DNA of 64,000 bases from NCBI GenBank assembly GCA_023078555.1, contig CM041199.1, positions 10,775,943 through 10,839,942 on the forward strand, given 5' to 3'. The DNA comes from Ulva prolifera. Its lineage: Eukaryota; Chlorophyta; Ulvophyceae; Ulvales; Ulvaceae. The first letter of the stretch is position 1, and each line of letters begins with the position of its first letter. Under the pieces are notes generated by a model. It worked only from the letters and a program-made list of their open reading frames with translations, was not told the origin of the DNA and did no database searches. Shown here piece after piece: positions 21,294 through 35,262 of this stretch. The position numbers and the translations under genes were made by a program.

Positions 21294-23622
21294 CAAAGAT
21301 GTTGGGGGGTATGAGATGTCCATCATTCATTGCGTATTTTCTGCAGACACCATGGAGTGGTGTAATGCAAAAGTGCACACTTTCCACCAACCCATGTGAA
21401 CGGACTTGGTTGCAGCCACGCAACCCCCCGCACATCAAAGGTACGACTACATGAACATTCCAAGATGTTGGGGGGTATGGGATGTCCATCATTCATTGCG
21501 TATTTTCTGCAGACACCATGGAGTGGTGTAATGCAAAAGTGCACACTTTCCACCAACCCATGTGAACGGACTTGGTTGCAGCCACGCAACCCCCCGCACA
21601 TCAAAGGTACGACTACATGAACATTCCAAGATGTTGGGGGGCATGGGATGTCCATCATTCATTGCGTATTTTCTGCAGACACCATGGAGTGGTGTGGTGC
21701 AAAAGTGCACACTTTCCACCAACCCATGTGAATGGACTTGGTTGTAGCCACGCAACCCCCCGCGCATCAAAAGGTACGTCGACATGAACATTCAAAGATG
21801 TTGGGGGGTATGGGATGTCCATCATTCATTGCGTATTTTCTGCAGACACCATGGAGTGGTGTAATGCAAAAGTGCACACTTTCCACCAACCCATGTGAAC
21901 GGACTTGGTTGCAGCCACGCAACCCCCCGCACATCAAAGGTACGATGACATGAACATTCCAAGATGTTGGGGGGTATGGGATGTCCATCATTCATTGCGT
22001 ATTTTCTGCAGACACCATGGAGTGGTGTAATGCAAAAGTGCACACTTTCCACCAACCCATGTGAACGGACTTGGTTGCAGCCACGCAACCCCCCGCACAT
22101 CAAAGGTACGATGACATGAACATTCCAAGATGTTGGGGGGTATGGGATGTCCATCATTCATTGCGTATTTTCTGCAGACACCATGGAGTGGTGTAATGCA
22201 AAAGTGCACACTTTCCACCAACCCATGTGAACGGACTTGGTTGCAGCCACGCAACCCCCCGCACATCAAAGGTACGACTACATGAACATTCCAAGATGTT
22301 GGGGGGCATGGGATGTCCATCATTCATTGCGTATTTTCTGCAGACACCATGGAGTGGTGTGGTGCAAAAGTGCACACTTTCCACCAACCCATGTGAATGG
22401 ACTTGGTTGTAGCCACGCAACCCCCCGCGCATCAAAAGGTACGTCGACATGAACATTCAAAGATGTTGGGGGGTATGGGATGTCCATCATTTATTGCGTA
22501 TTTTCTGCAGACACCATGGCGTGGTGTGGTGCAAAAGTGCACACTTTCCACCAACCCATGTGAATGGACTTGGTTGTAGCCACGCAACCCCCCGCGCATC
22601 AAAAGGTACGTCGCCATGAACATTCAAAGATGTTGGGGGGTATGAGATGTCCATCATTCATTGCGTATTTTCTGCAGACACCATGGAGTGGTGTGGTGCA
22701 AAAATGCACACTTTCCACCAACCCATGTGAATGGACTTGGTTGTAGCCACGCAACCCCCCGCGCAGCAAAAGGTACGTTGCCATCAACATTCCAAGATGT
22801 TGGGGGGTATGGGATGTCCATCATTTATTGCGTATTTTCTGCAGACACCATGGCGTGGTGTGGTGCAAAAGTGTACACTTTCCACCAACCCATGTGAATG
22901 GACTTGGTTGTAGCCACGCAACCCCCCGCGCATCAAAAGGTACATCGCCATCAACATTTTAAGATGTTGGGGGGTATGGGATGTCCATCATTCATTGCGT
23001 ATTTTCTGCAGACACCATGGAGTGGTGTGGTGCAAAAGTGCACACTTTCCACCAACCCATGTGAATGGACTTGGTTGTAGCCACGCAACCCCCCGCGCAT
23101 CAAAAGGTACGTCGCCATGAACATTCCAAGATGTTGGGGGGTATGGGATGATTATCATTCATTGCATATTTGCTGCTGACTCCTAGGAGTGGCGTGGGGC
23201 AAAAGTGCACACTTTTCACCAACCATGTGAATGGACTTGGTTGTAGCCACGCAACCCCCCGCGCATCAAAAGGTACGTCGCCATGAACATTCCAAGATGT
23301 TGGAGGGTATGGGATGATTATCATTCATTGCATATTTGCTGCTGACTCCCAGGAGTGGCGTGGGGCAAAAGTGCACACTTTTCACCAACCTTGTGAATGG
23401 ACTTGGCTATAGACAAGCATACCCCCGCGCACCATAGGGAAGTTGCCAGAAACATCCTTTGATTCTGAAAGATCTAGGACGTCAAGTATGCATTGCACAG
23501 TTGTTGCTAACTCCCAAGAGTGGCGTGGAACAAAAGTGCACACTTTTCACCAACCATGTGAATGGACTTGGTTGTAGCCACGCAACCCCCCGCGCAGCAA
23601 AAGGTACGTTGCCATCAACATT
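21294..23622. repeat. Array block: N'-N-P-N-N-N-P-P-P-P-P-Q-C-D
   Basis: Fourteen monomers. P at 22458 and at 22792 carry catcatTtattgcg. P at 22959 starts ttaagatg. The D at 23457 has cccaagagtgg, which breaks the usual dyad. It corresponds to 57210-59140 with one P fewer there. Confidence 0.87.
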
Positions 23623-25450
23623 CCAAGATGTTGGGGGGTATGGGATGTCCATCATTCATTGCGTATTTTCTGCAGACACCATGGAGTGGTGTGGTGCAAA
23701 AGTGTACACTTTCCACCAACCCATGTGAATGGACTTGGTTGTAGCCACGCAACCCCCCGCGCATCAAAGGGTACATCGCCATCAACATTTTAAGATGTTG
23801 GGGGGTATGGGATGATTATCATTCATTGCATATTTGCTGCTGACTCCCAGGAGTGGCGTGGGGCAAAAGTGCACACTTTTCACCAACCTTGTGAATGGAC
23901 TTGGCTATAGACAAGCATACCCCCGCGCACCATAGGGAAGTTGCCAGAAACATCCTTTGATTCTGAAAGATCTAGGACGTCAAGTATGCATTGCACAGTT
24001 GTTGCTAACTCCCAGGAGTGGCGTGGAACAAAAGTGCACACTTTTCACCAACCATGTGAATGGACTTGGTTGTAGCCACGCAACCCCCCGCGCAGCAAAA
24101 GGTACGTTGCCATCAACATTCAGAGATGTTGGGGGGTATGAGATGTCCATCATTCATTGCGTATTTTCTGCAGACACCATGGAGTGGTGTAATGCAAAAG
24201 TGCACACTTTCCACCAACCCATGTGAACGGACTTGGTTGCAGCCACGCAACCCCCCGCACATCAAAGGTACGACTACATGAACATTCCAAGATGTTGGGG
24301 GGTATGGGATGTCCATCATTCATTGCGTATTTTCTGCAGACACCATGGAGTGGTGTAATGCAAAAGTGCACACTTTCCACCAACCCATGTGAACGGACTT
24401 GGTTGCAGCCACGCAACCCCCCGCACATCAAAGGTACGACTACATGAACATTCCAAGATGTTGGGGGGCATGGGATGTCCATCATTCATTGCGTATTTTC
24501 TGCAGACACCATGGAGTGGTGTGGTGCAAAAGTGCACACTTTCCACCAACCCATGTGAATGGACTTGGTTGTAGCCACGCAACCCCCCGCGCATCAAAAG
24601 GTACGTCGACATGAACATTCAAAGATGTTGGGGGGTATGGGATGTCCATCATTCATTGCGTATTTTCTGCAGACACCATGGAGTGGTGTAATGCAAAAGT
24701 GCACACTTTCCACCAACCCATGTGAATGGACTTGGTTGTAGCCACGCAACCCCCCGCGCATCAAAAGGTACATCGCCATCAACATTCCAAGATGTTGGGG
24801 GGTATGGGATGTCCATCATTCATTGCGTATTTTCTGCAGACACCATGGAGTGGTGTGGTGCAAAAGTGCACACTTTCCACCAACCCATGTGAATGGACTT
24901 GGTTGTAGCCACGCAACCCCCCGCGCATCAAAAGGTACGTCGCCATGAACATTCCAAGATGTTGGGGGGTATGGGATGATTATCATTCATTGCATATTTG
25001 CTGCTGACTCCTAGGAGTGGCGTGGGGCAAAAGTGCACACTTTTCACCAACCATGTGAATGGACTTGGTTGTAGCCACGCAACCCCCCGCGCATCAAAAG
25101 GTACGTCGCCATGAACATTCCAAGATGTTGGAGGGTATGGGATGATTATCATTCATTGCATATTTGCTGCTGACTCCCAGGAGTGGCGTGGGGCAAAAGT
25201 GCACACTTTTCACCAACCTTGTGAATGGACTTGGCTATAGACAAGCATACCCCCGCGCACCATAGGGAAGTTGCCAGAAACATCCTTTGATTCTGAAAGA
25301 TCTAGGACGTCAAGTATGCATTGCACAGTTGTTGCTAACTCCCAAGAGTGGCGTGGAACAAAAGTGCACACTTTTCACCAACCATGTGAATGGACTTGGT
25401 TGTAGCCACGCAACCCCCCGCGCAGCAAAAGGTACGTTGCCATCAACATT
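23623..25450. repeat. Array block: P-C-D-N'-N-P-P-P-Q-C-D
   Basis: Eleven monomers. The P at 23623 has gtgtacac and a caaagggtacatc end, and C at 23790 starts ttaagatg. The N' at 24121 starts cagagatg. The P at 24620 joins an N-like taatgc to a P-type gaatgg 3' half. Confidence 0.87.
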
Positions 25451-27610
25451 CCAAGATGTTGGGGGGTATGGGATGTCCATCATTCATTGCGTATTTTCTG
25501 CAGACACCATGGAGTGGTGTGGTGCAAAAGTGCACACTTTCCACCAACCCATGTGAATGGACTTGGTTGTAGCCACGCAACCCCCCGCGCATCAAAGGGT
25601 ACGTCGCCATGAACATTCCAAGATGTTAGGGGGTATGGGATGATTATCATTCATTGCATATTTGCTGCTGACTCCCAGGAGTGGCGTGGGGCAAAAGTGC
25701 ACACTTTTCACCAACCATGTGAATGGACTTGGTTGTAGCCACGCAACCCCCCGCGCATCAAAAGGTACGTCGCCATGAACATTCCAAGATGTTGGAGGGT
25801 ATGGGATGATTATCATTCATTGCATATTTGCTGCTGACTCCCAGGAGTGGCGTGGGGCAAAAGTGCACACTTTTCACCAACCTTGTGAATGGACTTGGCT
25901 ATAGACAAGCATACCCCCGCGCACTATAGGGAAGTTGCCAGAAACATCCTTTGATTCTGAAAGATCTAGGACGTCAAGTATGCATTGCACAGTTGTTGCT
26001 AACTCCTAGGAGTGGCGTGGAACAAAAGTGCACACTTTTTACCAACCATGTGAATGGACTTGGTTGTAGCCACGCAACCCCCCGCGCAGCAAAAGGTACG
26101 TCGCCATCAACATTCCAAGATTTTGGGGGGTATGGGATGTCCATCATTCATTGCGTATTTTCTGCAGACACCATGGCGTGGTGTGGTGCAAAAGTGCACA
26201 TTTTCCACCAACCCATGTGAATGGACTTGGTTGTACCCACGCACCCCCTGCGCATCAAAAGGTACGTCGCCATCAACATTCCAAGATGTTGGGGGTATGG
26301 GATGTCCATCATTCATTGCGTATTTTCTGCAGACACCATGGAGTGGTGTGGTGCAAAAGTGCACACTTTCCACCAACCCATGTGAATGGATTTGGTTGTA
26401 GCCACGCAACCCCCCGCGCATCAAAAGGTACGTCCCCATGAACATCCAAAGATGTTGGGGGGTATGGGATGTCCATCATCCATTGCGTATTTTCTGCAGA
26501 CACCATGGAGTGGTGTGGTGCAAAAGTGCACACTTTCCACCAACCCATGTGAATGGACTTGGTTGTAGCCACGCAACCCCCCGCGCAGCAAAAGGTACGT
26601 CGCCATCAACATTCCAAGATTTTGGGGGGTATGGGATGTCCATCATTCATTGCGTATTTTCTGCAGACACCATGGCGTGGTGTGGTGCAAAATTGCACAT
26701 TTTCCACCAACCCATGTGAATGGACTTGGTTGTACCCACGCACCCCCTGCGCATCAAAAGGTACGTCGCCATCAACATTCCAAGATGTTGGGGGTATGGG
26801 ATGTCCATCATTCATTGCGTATTTTCTGCAGACACCATGGAGTGGTGTGGTGCAAAAGTGCACACTTTCCACCAACCCATGTGAATGGACTTGGTTGTAG
26901 CCACGCAACCCCCCGCGCATCAAAAGGTACGTCCCCATGAACATTCAAAGATGTTGGGGGGTATGGGATGTCCATCATCCATTGCGTATTTTCTGCAGAC
27001 ACCATGGAGTGGTGTGGTGCAAAAGTGTACACTTTCCACCAACCCATGTGAATGGACTTGGTTGTAGCCACGCAACCCCCCGCGCATCAAAAGGTACATC
27101 GCCATCAACATTCCAAGATGTTGGGGGGTATGGGATGTCCATCATTCATTGCGTATTTTCTGCAGACACCATGGAGTGGTGTGGTGCAAAAGTGCACACT
27201 TTCCACCAACCCATGTGAATGGACTTGGTTGTAGCCACGCAACCCCCCGCGCATCAAAAGGTACGTCGCCATGAACATTCCAAGATGTTGGGGGGTATGG
27301 GATGATTATCATTCATTGCATATTTGCTGCTGACTCCCAGGAGTGGCGTGGGGCAAAAGTGCACACTTTTCACCAACCTTGTGAATGGACTTGGCTATAG
27401 ACAAGCATACCCCCGCGCACCATAGGGAAGTTGCCAAAAACATCCTTTGATTCTGAAAGATGTAGGACGTCAAGTATGCATTGCACAGTTGTTGCTAACT
27501 CCTAGGAGTGGCGTGGAACAAAAGTGCACACTTTTCACCAACCATGTGAATGGACTTGGTTGTAGCCACGCAACCCCCCGCGCAGCAAAAGGTACGTCGC
27601 CATCAACATT
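25451..27610. repeat. Array block: P-Q-C-D-E-F-P-E-F-P-P-C-D
   Basis: Thirteen monomers. From about 25600 to 27380 it matches 50045-51825 at offset 24445, sharing cactatagg in C, cttttTacc in D, ggatttgg in F and aacatCcaaag before P. Single differences: aaaaTtgcac at about 26693 here and aaaaCtgcac at about 50307 there. Confidence 0.88.
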
Positions 27611-30103
27611 CCAAGATGTTGGAGGGTATGGGATGTCCATCATTCATTGCGTATTTTCTGCAGACACCATGGAGTGGTGTAATGCAAAAGTGCACACTTT
27701 CCACCAACCCATGTGAATGGACTTGGTTGTAGCCACGCAACCCCCCGCGCATGAAAAGGTGCGTCGCCATGAACATTCCAAGATGTTGGGGGGTATGGGA
27801 TGATTATCATTCATTGCATATTTGCTGCTGACTCCCAGGAGTGGCGTGGGGCAAAAGTGCACACTTTTCACCAACCATGTGAATGGACTTGGCTATAGAC
27901 AAGCATACCCCCGCGCACCATAGGGAAGTTGCCAGAAACATCCTTTGATTCTGAAAGATCTAGGACGTCAAGTATGCATTGCACAGTTGTTGCTAACTCC
28001 CAGGACTGGCGTGGAACAAAAGTGCACACTTTTCACCAACCATGTGAATGGACTTGGTTGTAGCCACGCAACCCCCCGCGCAGCAAAAGGTACGTTGCCA
28101 TCAACATTCCAAGATGTTGGGGGGTATGGGATGTCCATCATTCATTGCGTATTTTCTGCAGACACCATGGAGTGGTGTGGTGCAAAAGTGTACACTTTCC
28201 ACCAACCCATGTGAATGGACTTGGTTGTAGCCACGCAACCCCCCGCGCATCAAAAGGTACATCGCCATCAACATTCCAAGATGTTGGGGGGTATGGGATG
28301 TCCATCATTCATTGCGTATTTTCTGCAGACACCATGGAGTGGTGTGGTGCAAAAGTGCACACTGTCCACCAACCCATGTGAATGGACTTGGTTGTAGCCA
28401 CGCAACCCCCCGCGCATCAAAAGGCACGTCGCCATGAACATTCCAAGATGTTAGGGGGTATGGGATGATTATCATTCATTGCATATTTGCTGCTGACTCC
28501 CAGGAGTGGCGTGGGGCAAAAGTGCACACTTTTCACCAACCATGTGAACGGACTTGGTTGTAGCCACGCAACCCCCCGCGCATCAAAAGGTACGTCGCCA
28601 TGAACATTCCAAGATGTTGGAGGGTATGGGATGATTATCATTCATTGCATATTTGCTGCTGACTCCCAGGAGTGGCGTGGGGCAAAAGTGCACACTTTTC
28701 ACCAACCTTGTGAATGGACTTGGCTATAGACAAGCATACCCCCGCGCACCATAGGGAAGTTGCCAGAAACATCCTTTGATTCTGAAAGATCTAGGACGTC
28801 AAGTATGCATTGCACAGTTGTTGCTAACTCCCAGGAGTGGCGTGGAACAAAAGTGCACACTTTTCACCAACCATGTGAATGGACTTGGTTGTAGCCACGC
28901 AACCCCCCGCGCAGCAAAAGGTACGTTGCCATCAACATTCAGAGATGTTGGGGGGTATGAGATGTCCATCATTCATTGCGTATTTTCTGCAGACACCATG
29001 GAGTGGTGTAATGCAAAAGTGCACACTTTCCACCAACCCATGTGAACGGACTTGGTTGCAGCCACGCAACCCCCCGCACATCAAAGGTACGACTACATGA
29101 ACATTCCAAGATGTTGGGGGGCATGGGATGTCCATCATTCATTGCGTATTTTCTGCAGACACCATGGAGTGGTGTGGTGCAAAAGTGCACACTTTCCACC
29201 AACCCATGTGAATGGACTTGGTTGTAGCCACGCAACCCCCCGCGCATCAAAAGGTACGTCGACATGAACATTCAAAGATGTTGGGGGGTATGGGATGTCC
29301 ATCATTCATTGCGTATTTTCTGCAGACACCATGGAGTGGTGTAATGCAAAAGTGCACACTTTCCACCAACCCATGTGAACGGACTTGGTTGCAGCCACGC
29401 AACCCCCCGCACATCAAATGTACGATGACATGAACATTCCAAGATGTTGGGGGGTATGGGATGTCCATCATTCATTGCGTATTTTCTGCAGACACCATGG
29501 AGTGGTGTAATGCAAAAGTGCACACTTTCCACCAACCCATGTGAATGGACTTGGTTGTAGCCACGCAACCCCCCGCGCATCAAAAGGTACGTCCCCATGA
29601 ACATTCAAAGATGTTGGGGGGTATGGGATGTCCATCATCCATTGCGTATTTTCTGCAGACACCATGGAGTGGTGTGGTGCAAAAGTGTACACTTTCCACC
29701 AACCCATGTGAATGGACTTGGTTGTAGCCACGCAACCCCCCGCGCATCAAAAGGTACATCGCCATCAACATTCCAAGATGTTGGGGGGTATGGGATGATT
29801 ATCATTCATTGCATATTTGCTGCTGACTCCCAGGAGTGGCGTGGGGCAAAAGTGCACACTTTTCACCAACCTTGTGAATGGACTTGGCTATAGACAAGCA
29901 TACCCCCGCGCACCATAGGGAAGTTGCCAGAAACATCCTTTGATTCTGAAAGATCTAGGACGTCAAGTATGCATTGCACAGTTGTTGCTAACTCCTAGGA
30001 GTGGCGTGGAACAAAAGTGCACACTTTTCACCAACCATGTGAATGGACTTGGTTGTAGCCACGCAACCCCCCGCGCAGCAAAAGGTACGTCGCCATCAAC
30101 ATT
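27611..30103. repeat. Array block: P-C-D-P-P-Q-C-D-N'-P-N-P-P-C-D
   Basis: Fifteen monomers. The last part (about 28774-29770) matches 41246-42242, including the rare catcaaaTgtacgatgac in N. The relative at 42245 contains one extra P monomer before C. Confidence 0.87.
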
Positions 30104-32932
30104 CCAAGATGTTGGAGGGTATGGGATGTCCATCATTCATTGCGTATTTTCTGCAGACACCATGGAGTGGTGTAATGCAAAAGTGCACACTTTCCACCAA
30201 CCCATGTGAATGGACTTGGTTGTAGCCACGCAACCCCCCGCGCATGAAAAGGTGCGTCGCCATGAACATTCCAAGATGTTGGGGGGTATGGGATGATTAT
30301 CATTCATTGCATATTTGCTGCTGACTCCCAGGAGTGGCGTGGGGCAAAAGTGCACACTTTTCACCAACCATGTGAATGGACTTGGCTATAGACAAGCATA
30401 CCCCCGCGCACCATAGGGAAGTTGCCAGAAACATCCTTTGATTCTGAAAGATCTAGGACGTCAAGTATGCATTGCACAGTTGTTGCTGACTCCCAGGAGT
30501 GGCGTGGAACAAAAGTGCACACTTTTCACCAACCATGTGAATGGACTTGGTTGTAGCCACGCAACCCCCCGCGCAGCAAAAGGTACGTTGCCATCAACAT
30601 TCCAAGATGTTGGGGGGTATGGGATGTCCATCATTCATTGCGTATTTTCTGCAGAAACCATGGAGTGGTGTGGTGCAAAAGTGTACACTTTCCACCAACC
30701 CATGTGAATGGACTTGGTTGTAGCCACGCAACCCCCCGCGCATCAAAAGGTACATCGCCATCAACATTCCAAGATGTTGGGGGGTATGGGATGTCCATCA
30801 TTCATTGCGTATTTTCTGCATACACCATGGAGTGGTGTGGTGCAAAAGTGCACACTTTCCACCAACCCATGTGAATGGACTTGGTTGTAGCCACGCAACC
30901 CCCCGCGCATCAAAAGGTACGTCGCCATGAACATTCCAAGATGTTGGAGGGTATGGGATGATTATCATTCATTGCATATTTGCTGCTGACTCCCAGGAGT
31001 GGCGTGGGGCAAAAGTGCACACTTTTCACCAACCTTGTGAATGGACTTGGCTATAGACAAGCATACCCCCGCGCACCATAGGGAAGTTGCCAGAAACATC
31101 CTTTGATTCTGAAAGATCTAGGACGTCAAGTATGCATTGCACTGTTGTTGCTAACTCCCAGGAGTGGCGTGGAACAAAAGTGCACACTTTTCACCAACCA
31201 TGTGAATGGACTTGGTTGTAGCCACGCAACCCCCCGCGCAGCAAAAGGTACGTTGCCATCAACATTCAGAGATGTTGGGGGGTATGAGATGTCCATCATT
31301 CATTGCGTATTTTCTGCAGACACCATGGAGTGGTGTAATGCAAAAGTGCACACTTTCCACCAACCCATGTGAACGGACTTGGTTGCAGCCACGCAACCCC
31401 CCGCACATCAAAGATACGACTACATGAACATTCCAAGATGTTGGGGGGCATGGGATGTCCATCATTCATTGCGTATTTTCTGCAGACACCATGGAGTGGT
31501 GTGGTGCAAAAGTGCACACTTTCCACCAACCCATGTGAATGGACTTGGTTGTAGCCACGCAACCCCCCGCGCATCAAAAGGTACGTCGACATGAACATTC
31601 AAAGATGTTGGGGGGTATGGGATGTCCATCATTCATTGCGTATTTTCTGCAGACACCATGGCGTGGTGTGGTGCAAAAGTGCACACTTTCCACCAACCCA
31701 TGTGAATGGACTTGGTTGTAGCCACGCAACCCCCCGCGCATCAAAAGGTACGTCGCCATGAACATTCAAAGATGTTGGGGGGTATGAGATGTCCATCATT
31801 CATTGCGTATTTTCTGCAGACACCATGGAGTGGTGTGGTGCAAAAATGCACACTTTCCACCAACCCATGTGAATGGACTTGGTTGTAGCCACGCAACCCC
31901 CCGCGCAGCAAAAGGTACGTCCCCATCAACATTCCAAGATGTTGGGGGGTATGGGATGTCCATCATTCATTGCGTATTTTCTGCAGACACCATGGCGTGG
32001 TGTGGTGCAAAAGTGTACACTTTCCACCAACCCATGTGAATGGACTTGGTTGTAGCCACGCAACCCCCCGCGCATCAAAAGGTACATCGCCATCAACATT
32101 CCAAGATGTTGGGGGGTATGGGATGTCCATCATTCATTGCGTATTTTCTGCAGACACCATGGAGTGGTGTGGTGCAAAAGTGCACACTTTCCACCAACCC
32201 ATGTGAATGGACTTGGTTGTAGCCACGCAACCCCCCGCGCATCAAAAGGTACGTCGCCATGAACATTCCAAGATGTTGGGGGGTATGGGATGTCCATCAT
32301 TCATTGCGTATTTTCTGCAGACACCATGGAGTGGTGTGGTGCAAAAGTGTACACTTTCCACCAACCCATGTGAATGGACTTGGTTGTAGCCACGCAACCC
32401 CCCGCGCATCAAAAGGTACATCGCCATCAACATTCCAAGATGTTGGGGGGTATGGGATGTCCATCATTCATTGCTTATTTTCTGCAGACACCATGGAGTG
32501 GTGTGGTGCAAAAGTGCACACTTTCCACCAACCCATGTGAATGGACTTGGTTGTAGCCACGCAACCCCCCGCGCATCAAAAGGTACGTCGCCATGAACAT
32601 TCCAAGATGTTGGGGGGTATGGGATGATTATCATTCATTGCATATTTGCTGCTGACTCCCAGGAGTGGCGTGGGGCAAAAGTGCACACTTTTCACCAACC
32701 TTGTGAATGGACTTGGCTATAGACAAGCATACCCCCGCGCACCATAGGGAAGTTGCCAGAAACATCCTTTGATTCTGAAAGATCTAGGACGTCAAGTATG
32801 CATTGCACAGTTGTTGCTAACTCCTAGGAGTGGCGTGGAACAAAAGTGCACACTTTTCACCAACCATGTGAATGGACTTGGTTGTAGCCACGCAACCCCC
32901 CGCGCAGCAAAAGGTACGTCGCCATCAACATT
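30104..32932. repeat. 17-monomer higher-order unit (2829 bp), copy 1
   Basis: P-C-D-P-P-C-D-N'-P-P-P-P-P-P-P-C-D. The next unit repeats it at offset 2829 up to about 35.0 kb but has only five P monomers after N'. Markers are gcagaAaccatgg at 30602, gcataCaccatgg at 30769 and a cactgttgttg D at 31101. Cgtccccatc near 31921 is private to this copy. Confidence 0.88.
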
Positions 32933-33764
32933 CCAAGATGTTGGAGGGTATGGGATGTCCATCATTCATTGCGTATTTTTTGCAGACACCATGGAGTGGT
33001 GTAATGCAAAAGTGCACACTTTCCACCAACCCATGTGAATGGACTTGGTTGTAGCCACGCAACCCCCCGCGCATGAAAAGGTGCGTCGCCATGAACATTC
33101 CAAGATGTTGGGGGGTATGGGATGATTATCATTCATTGCATATTTGCTGCTGACTCCCAGGAGTGGCGTGGGGCAAAAGTGCACACTTTTCACCAACCAT
33201 GTGAATGGACTTGGCTATAGACAAGCATACCCCCGCGCACCATAGGGAAGTTGCCAGAAACATCCTTTGATTCTGAAAGATCTAGGACGTCAAGTATGCA
33301 TTGCACAGTTGTTGCTGACTCCCAGGAGTGGCGTGGAACAAAAGTGCACACTTTTCACCAACCATGTGAATGGACTTGGTTGTAGCCACGCAACCCCCCG
33401 CGCAGCAAAAGGTACGTTGCCATCAACATTCCAAGATGTTGGGGGGTATGGGATGTCCATCATTCATTGCGTATTTTCTGCAGAAACCATGGAGTGGTGT
33501 GGTGCAAAAGTGTACACTTTCCACCAACCCATGTGAATGGACTTGGTTGTAGCCACGCAACCCCCCGCGCATCAAAAGGTACATCGCCATCAACATTCCA
33601 AGATGTTGGGGGGTATGGGATGTCCATCATTCATTGCGTATTTTCTGCATACACCATGGAGTGGTGTGGTGCAAAAGTGCACACTTTCCACCAACCCATG
33701 TGAATGGACTTGGTTGTAGCCACGCAACCCCCCGCGCATCAAAAGGTACGTCGCCATGAACATT
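32933..33764. repeat. Array block: P-C-D-P-P (17-mer copy 2, first part)
   Basis: Repeats 30104-30935 with the same gcagaaacc and gcatacacc markers. The P at 32933 has a private gtattttTtgcag base, which destroys its PstI site. It leads into the 24-monomer duplication. Confidence 0.86.
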
Positions 33765-35096
33765 CCAAGATGTTGGAGGGTATGGGATGATTATCATTCA
33801 TTGCATATTTGCTGCTGACTCCCAGGAGTGGCGTGGGGCAAAAGTGCACACTTTTCACCAACCTTGTGAATGGACTTGGCTATAGACAAGCATACCCCCG
33901 CGCACCATAGGGAAGTTGCCAGAAACATCCTTTGATTCTGAAAGATCTAGGACGTCAAGTATGCATTGCACTGTTGTTGCTAACTCCCAGGAGTGGCGTG
34001 GAACAAAAGTGCACACTTTTCACCAACCATGTGAATGGACTTGGTTGTAGCCACGCAACCCCCCGCGCAGCAAAAGGTACGTTGCCATCAACATTCAGAG
34101 ATGTTGGGGGGTATGAGATGTCCATCATTCATTGCGTATTTTCTGCAGACACCATGGAGTGGTGTAATGCAAAAGTGCACACTTTCCACCAACCCATGTG
34201 AACGGACTTGGTTGCAGCCACGCAACCCCCCGCACATCAAAGATACGACTACATGAACATTCCAAGATGTTGGGGGGCATGGGATGTCCATCATTCATTG
34301 CGTATTTTCTGCAGACACCATGGAGTGGTGTGGTGCAAAAGTGCACACTTTCCACCAACCCATGTGAATGGACTTGGTTGTAGCCACGCAACCCCCCGCG
34401 CATCAAAAGGTACGTCGACATGAACATTCAAAGATGTTGGGGGGTATGGGATGTCCATCATTCATTGCGTATTTTCTGCAGACACCATGGCGTGGTGTGG
34501 TGCAAAAGTGCACACTTTCCACCAACCCATGTGAATGGACTTGGTTGTAGCCACGCAACCCCCCGCGCATCAAAAGGTACGTCGCCATGAACATTCAAAG
34601 ATGTTGGGGGGTATGAGATGTCCATCATTCATTGCGTATTTTCTGCAGACACCATGGAGTGGTGTGGTGCAAAAATGCACACTTTCCACCAACCCATGTG
34701 AATGGACTTGGTTGTAGCCACGCAACCCCCCGCGCAGCAAAAGGTACGTTGCCATCAACATTCCAAGATGTTGGGGGGTATGGGATGTCCATCATTCATT
34801 GCGTATTTTCTGCAGACACCATGGCGTGGTGTGGTGCAAAAGTGTACACTTTCCACCAACCCATGTGAATGGACTTGGTTGTAGCCACGCAACCCCCCGC
34901 GCATCAAAAGGTACATCGCCATCAACATTCCAAGATGTTGGGGGGTATGGGATGTCCATCATTCATTGCGTATTTTCTGCAGACACCATGGAGTGGTGTG
35001 GTGCAAAAGTGCACACTTTCCACCAACCCATGTGAATGGACTTGGTTGTAGCCACGCAACCCCCCGCGCATCAAAAGGTACGTCGCCATGAACATT

Positions 35097-35262
35097 CCAA
35101 GATGTTGGGGGGTATGGGATGATTATCATTCATTGCATATTTGCTGCTGACTCCTAGGAGTGGCGTGGGGCAAAAGTGCACACTTTTCACCAACCATGTG
35201 AATGGACTTGGTTGTAGCCACGCAACCCCCCGCGCAGCAAAAGGTACGTTGCCATCAACATT
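35097..35262. repeat. Q-type hybrid monomer with gcagcaaaagg 3' end
   Basis: Q-type 5' half with actcctaggagt and gtgggg, then a 3' end gcagcaaaaggtacgttgcc that is typical of D or of the gcaaaaatgc P variant, not Q. It is followed by P rather than C, so a C-D pair has probably been lost here. It is duplicated at 39085-39250. Confidence 0.8.
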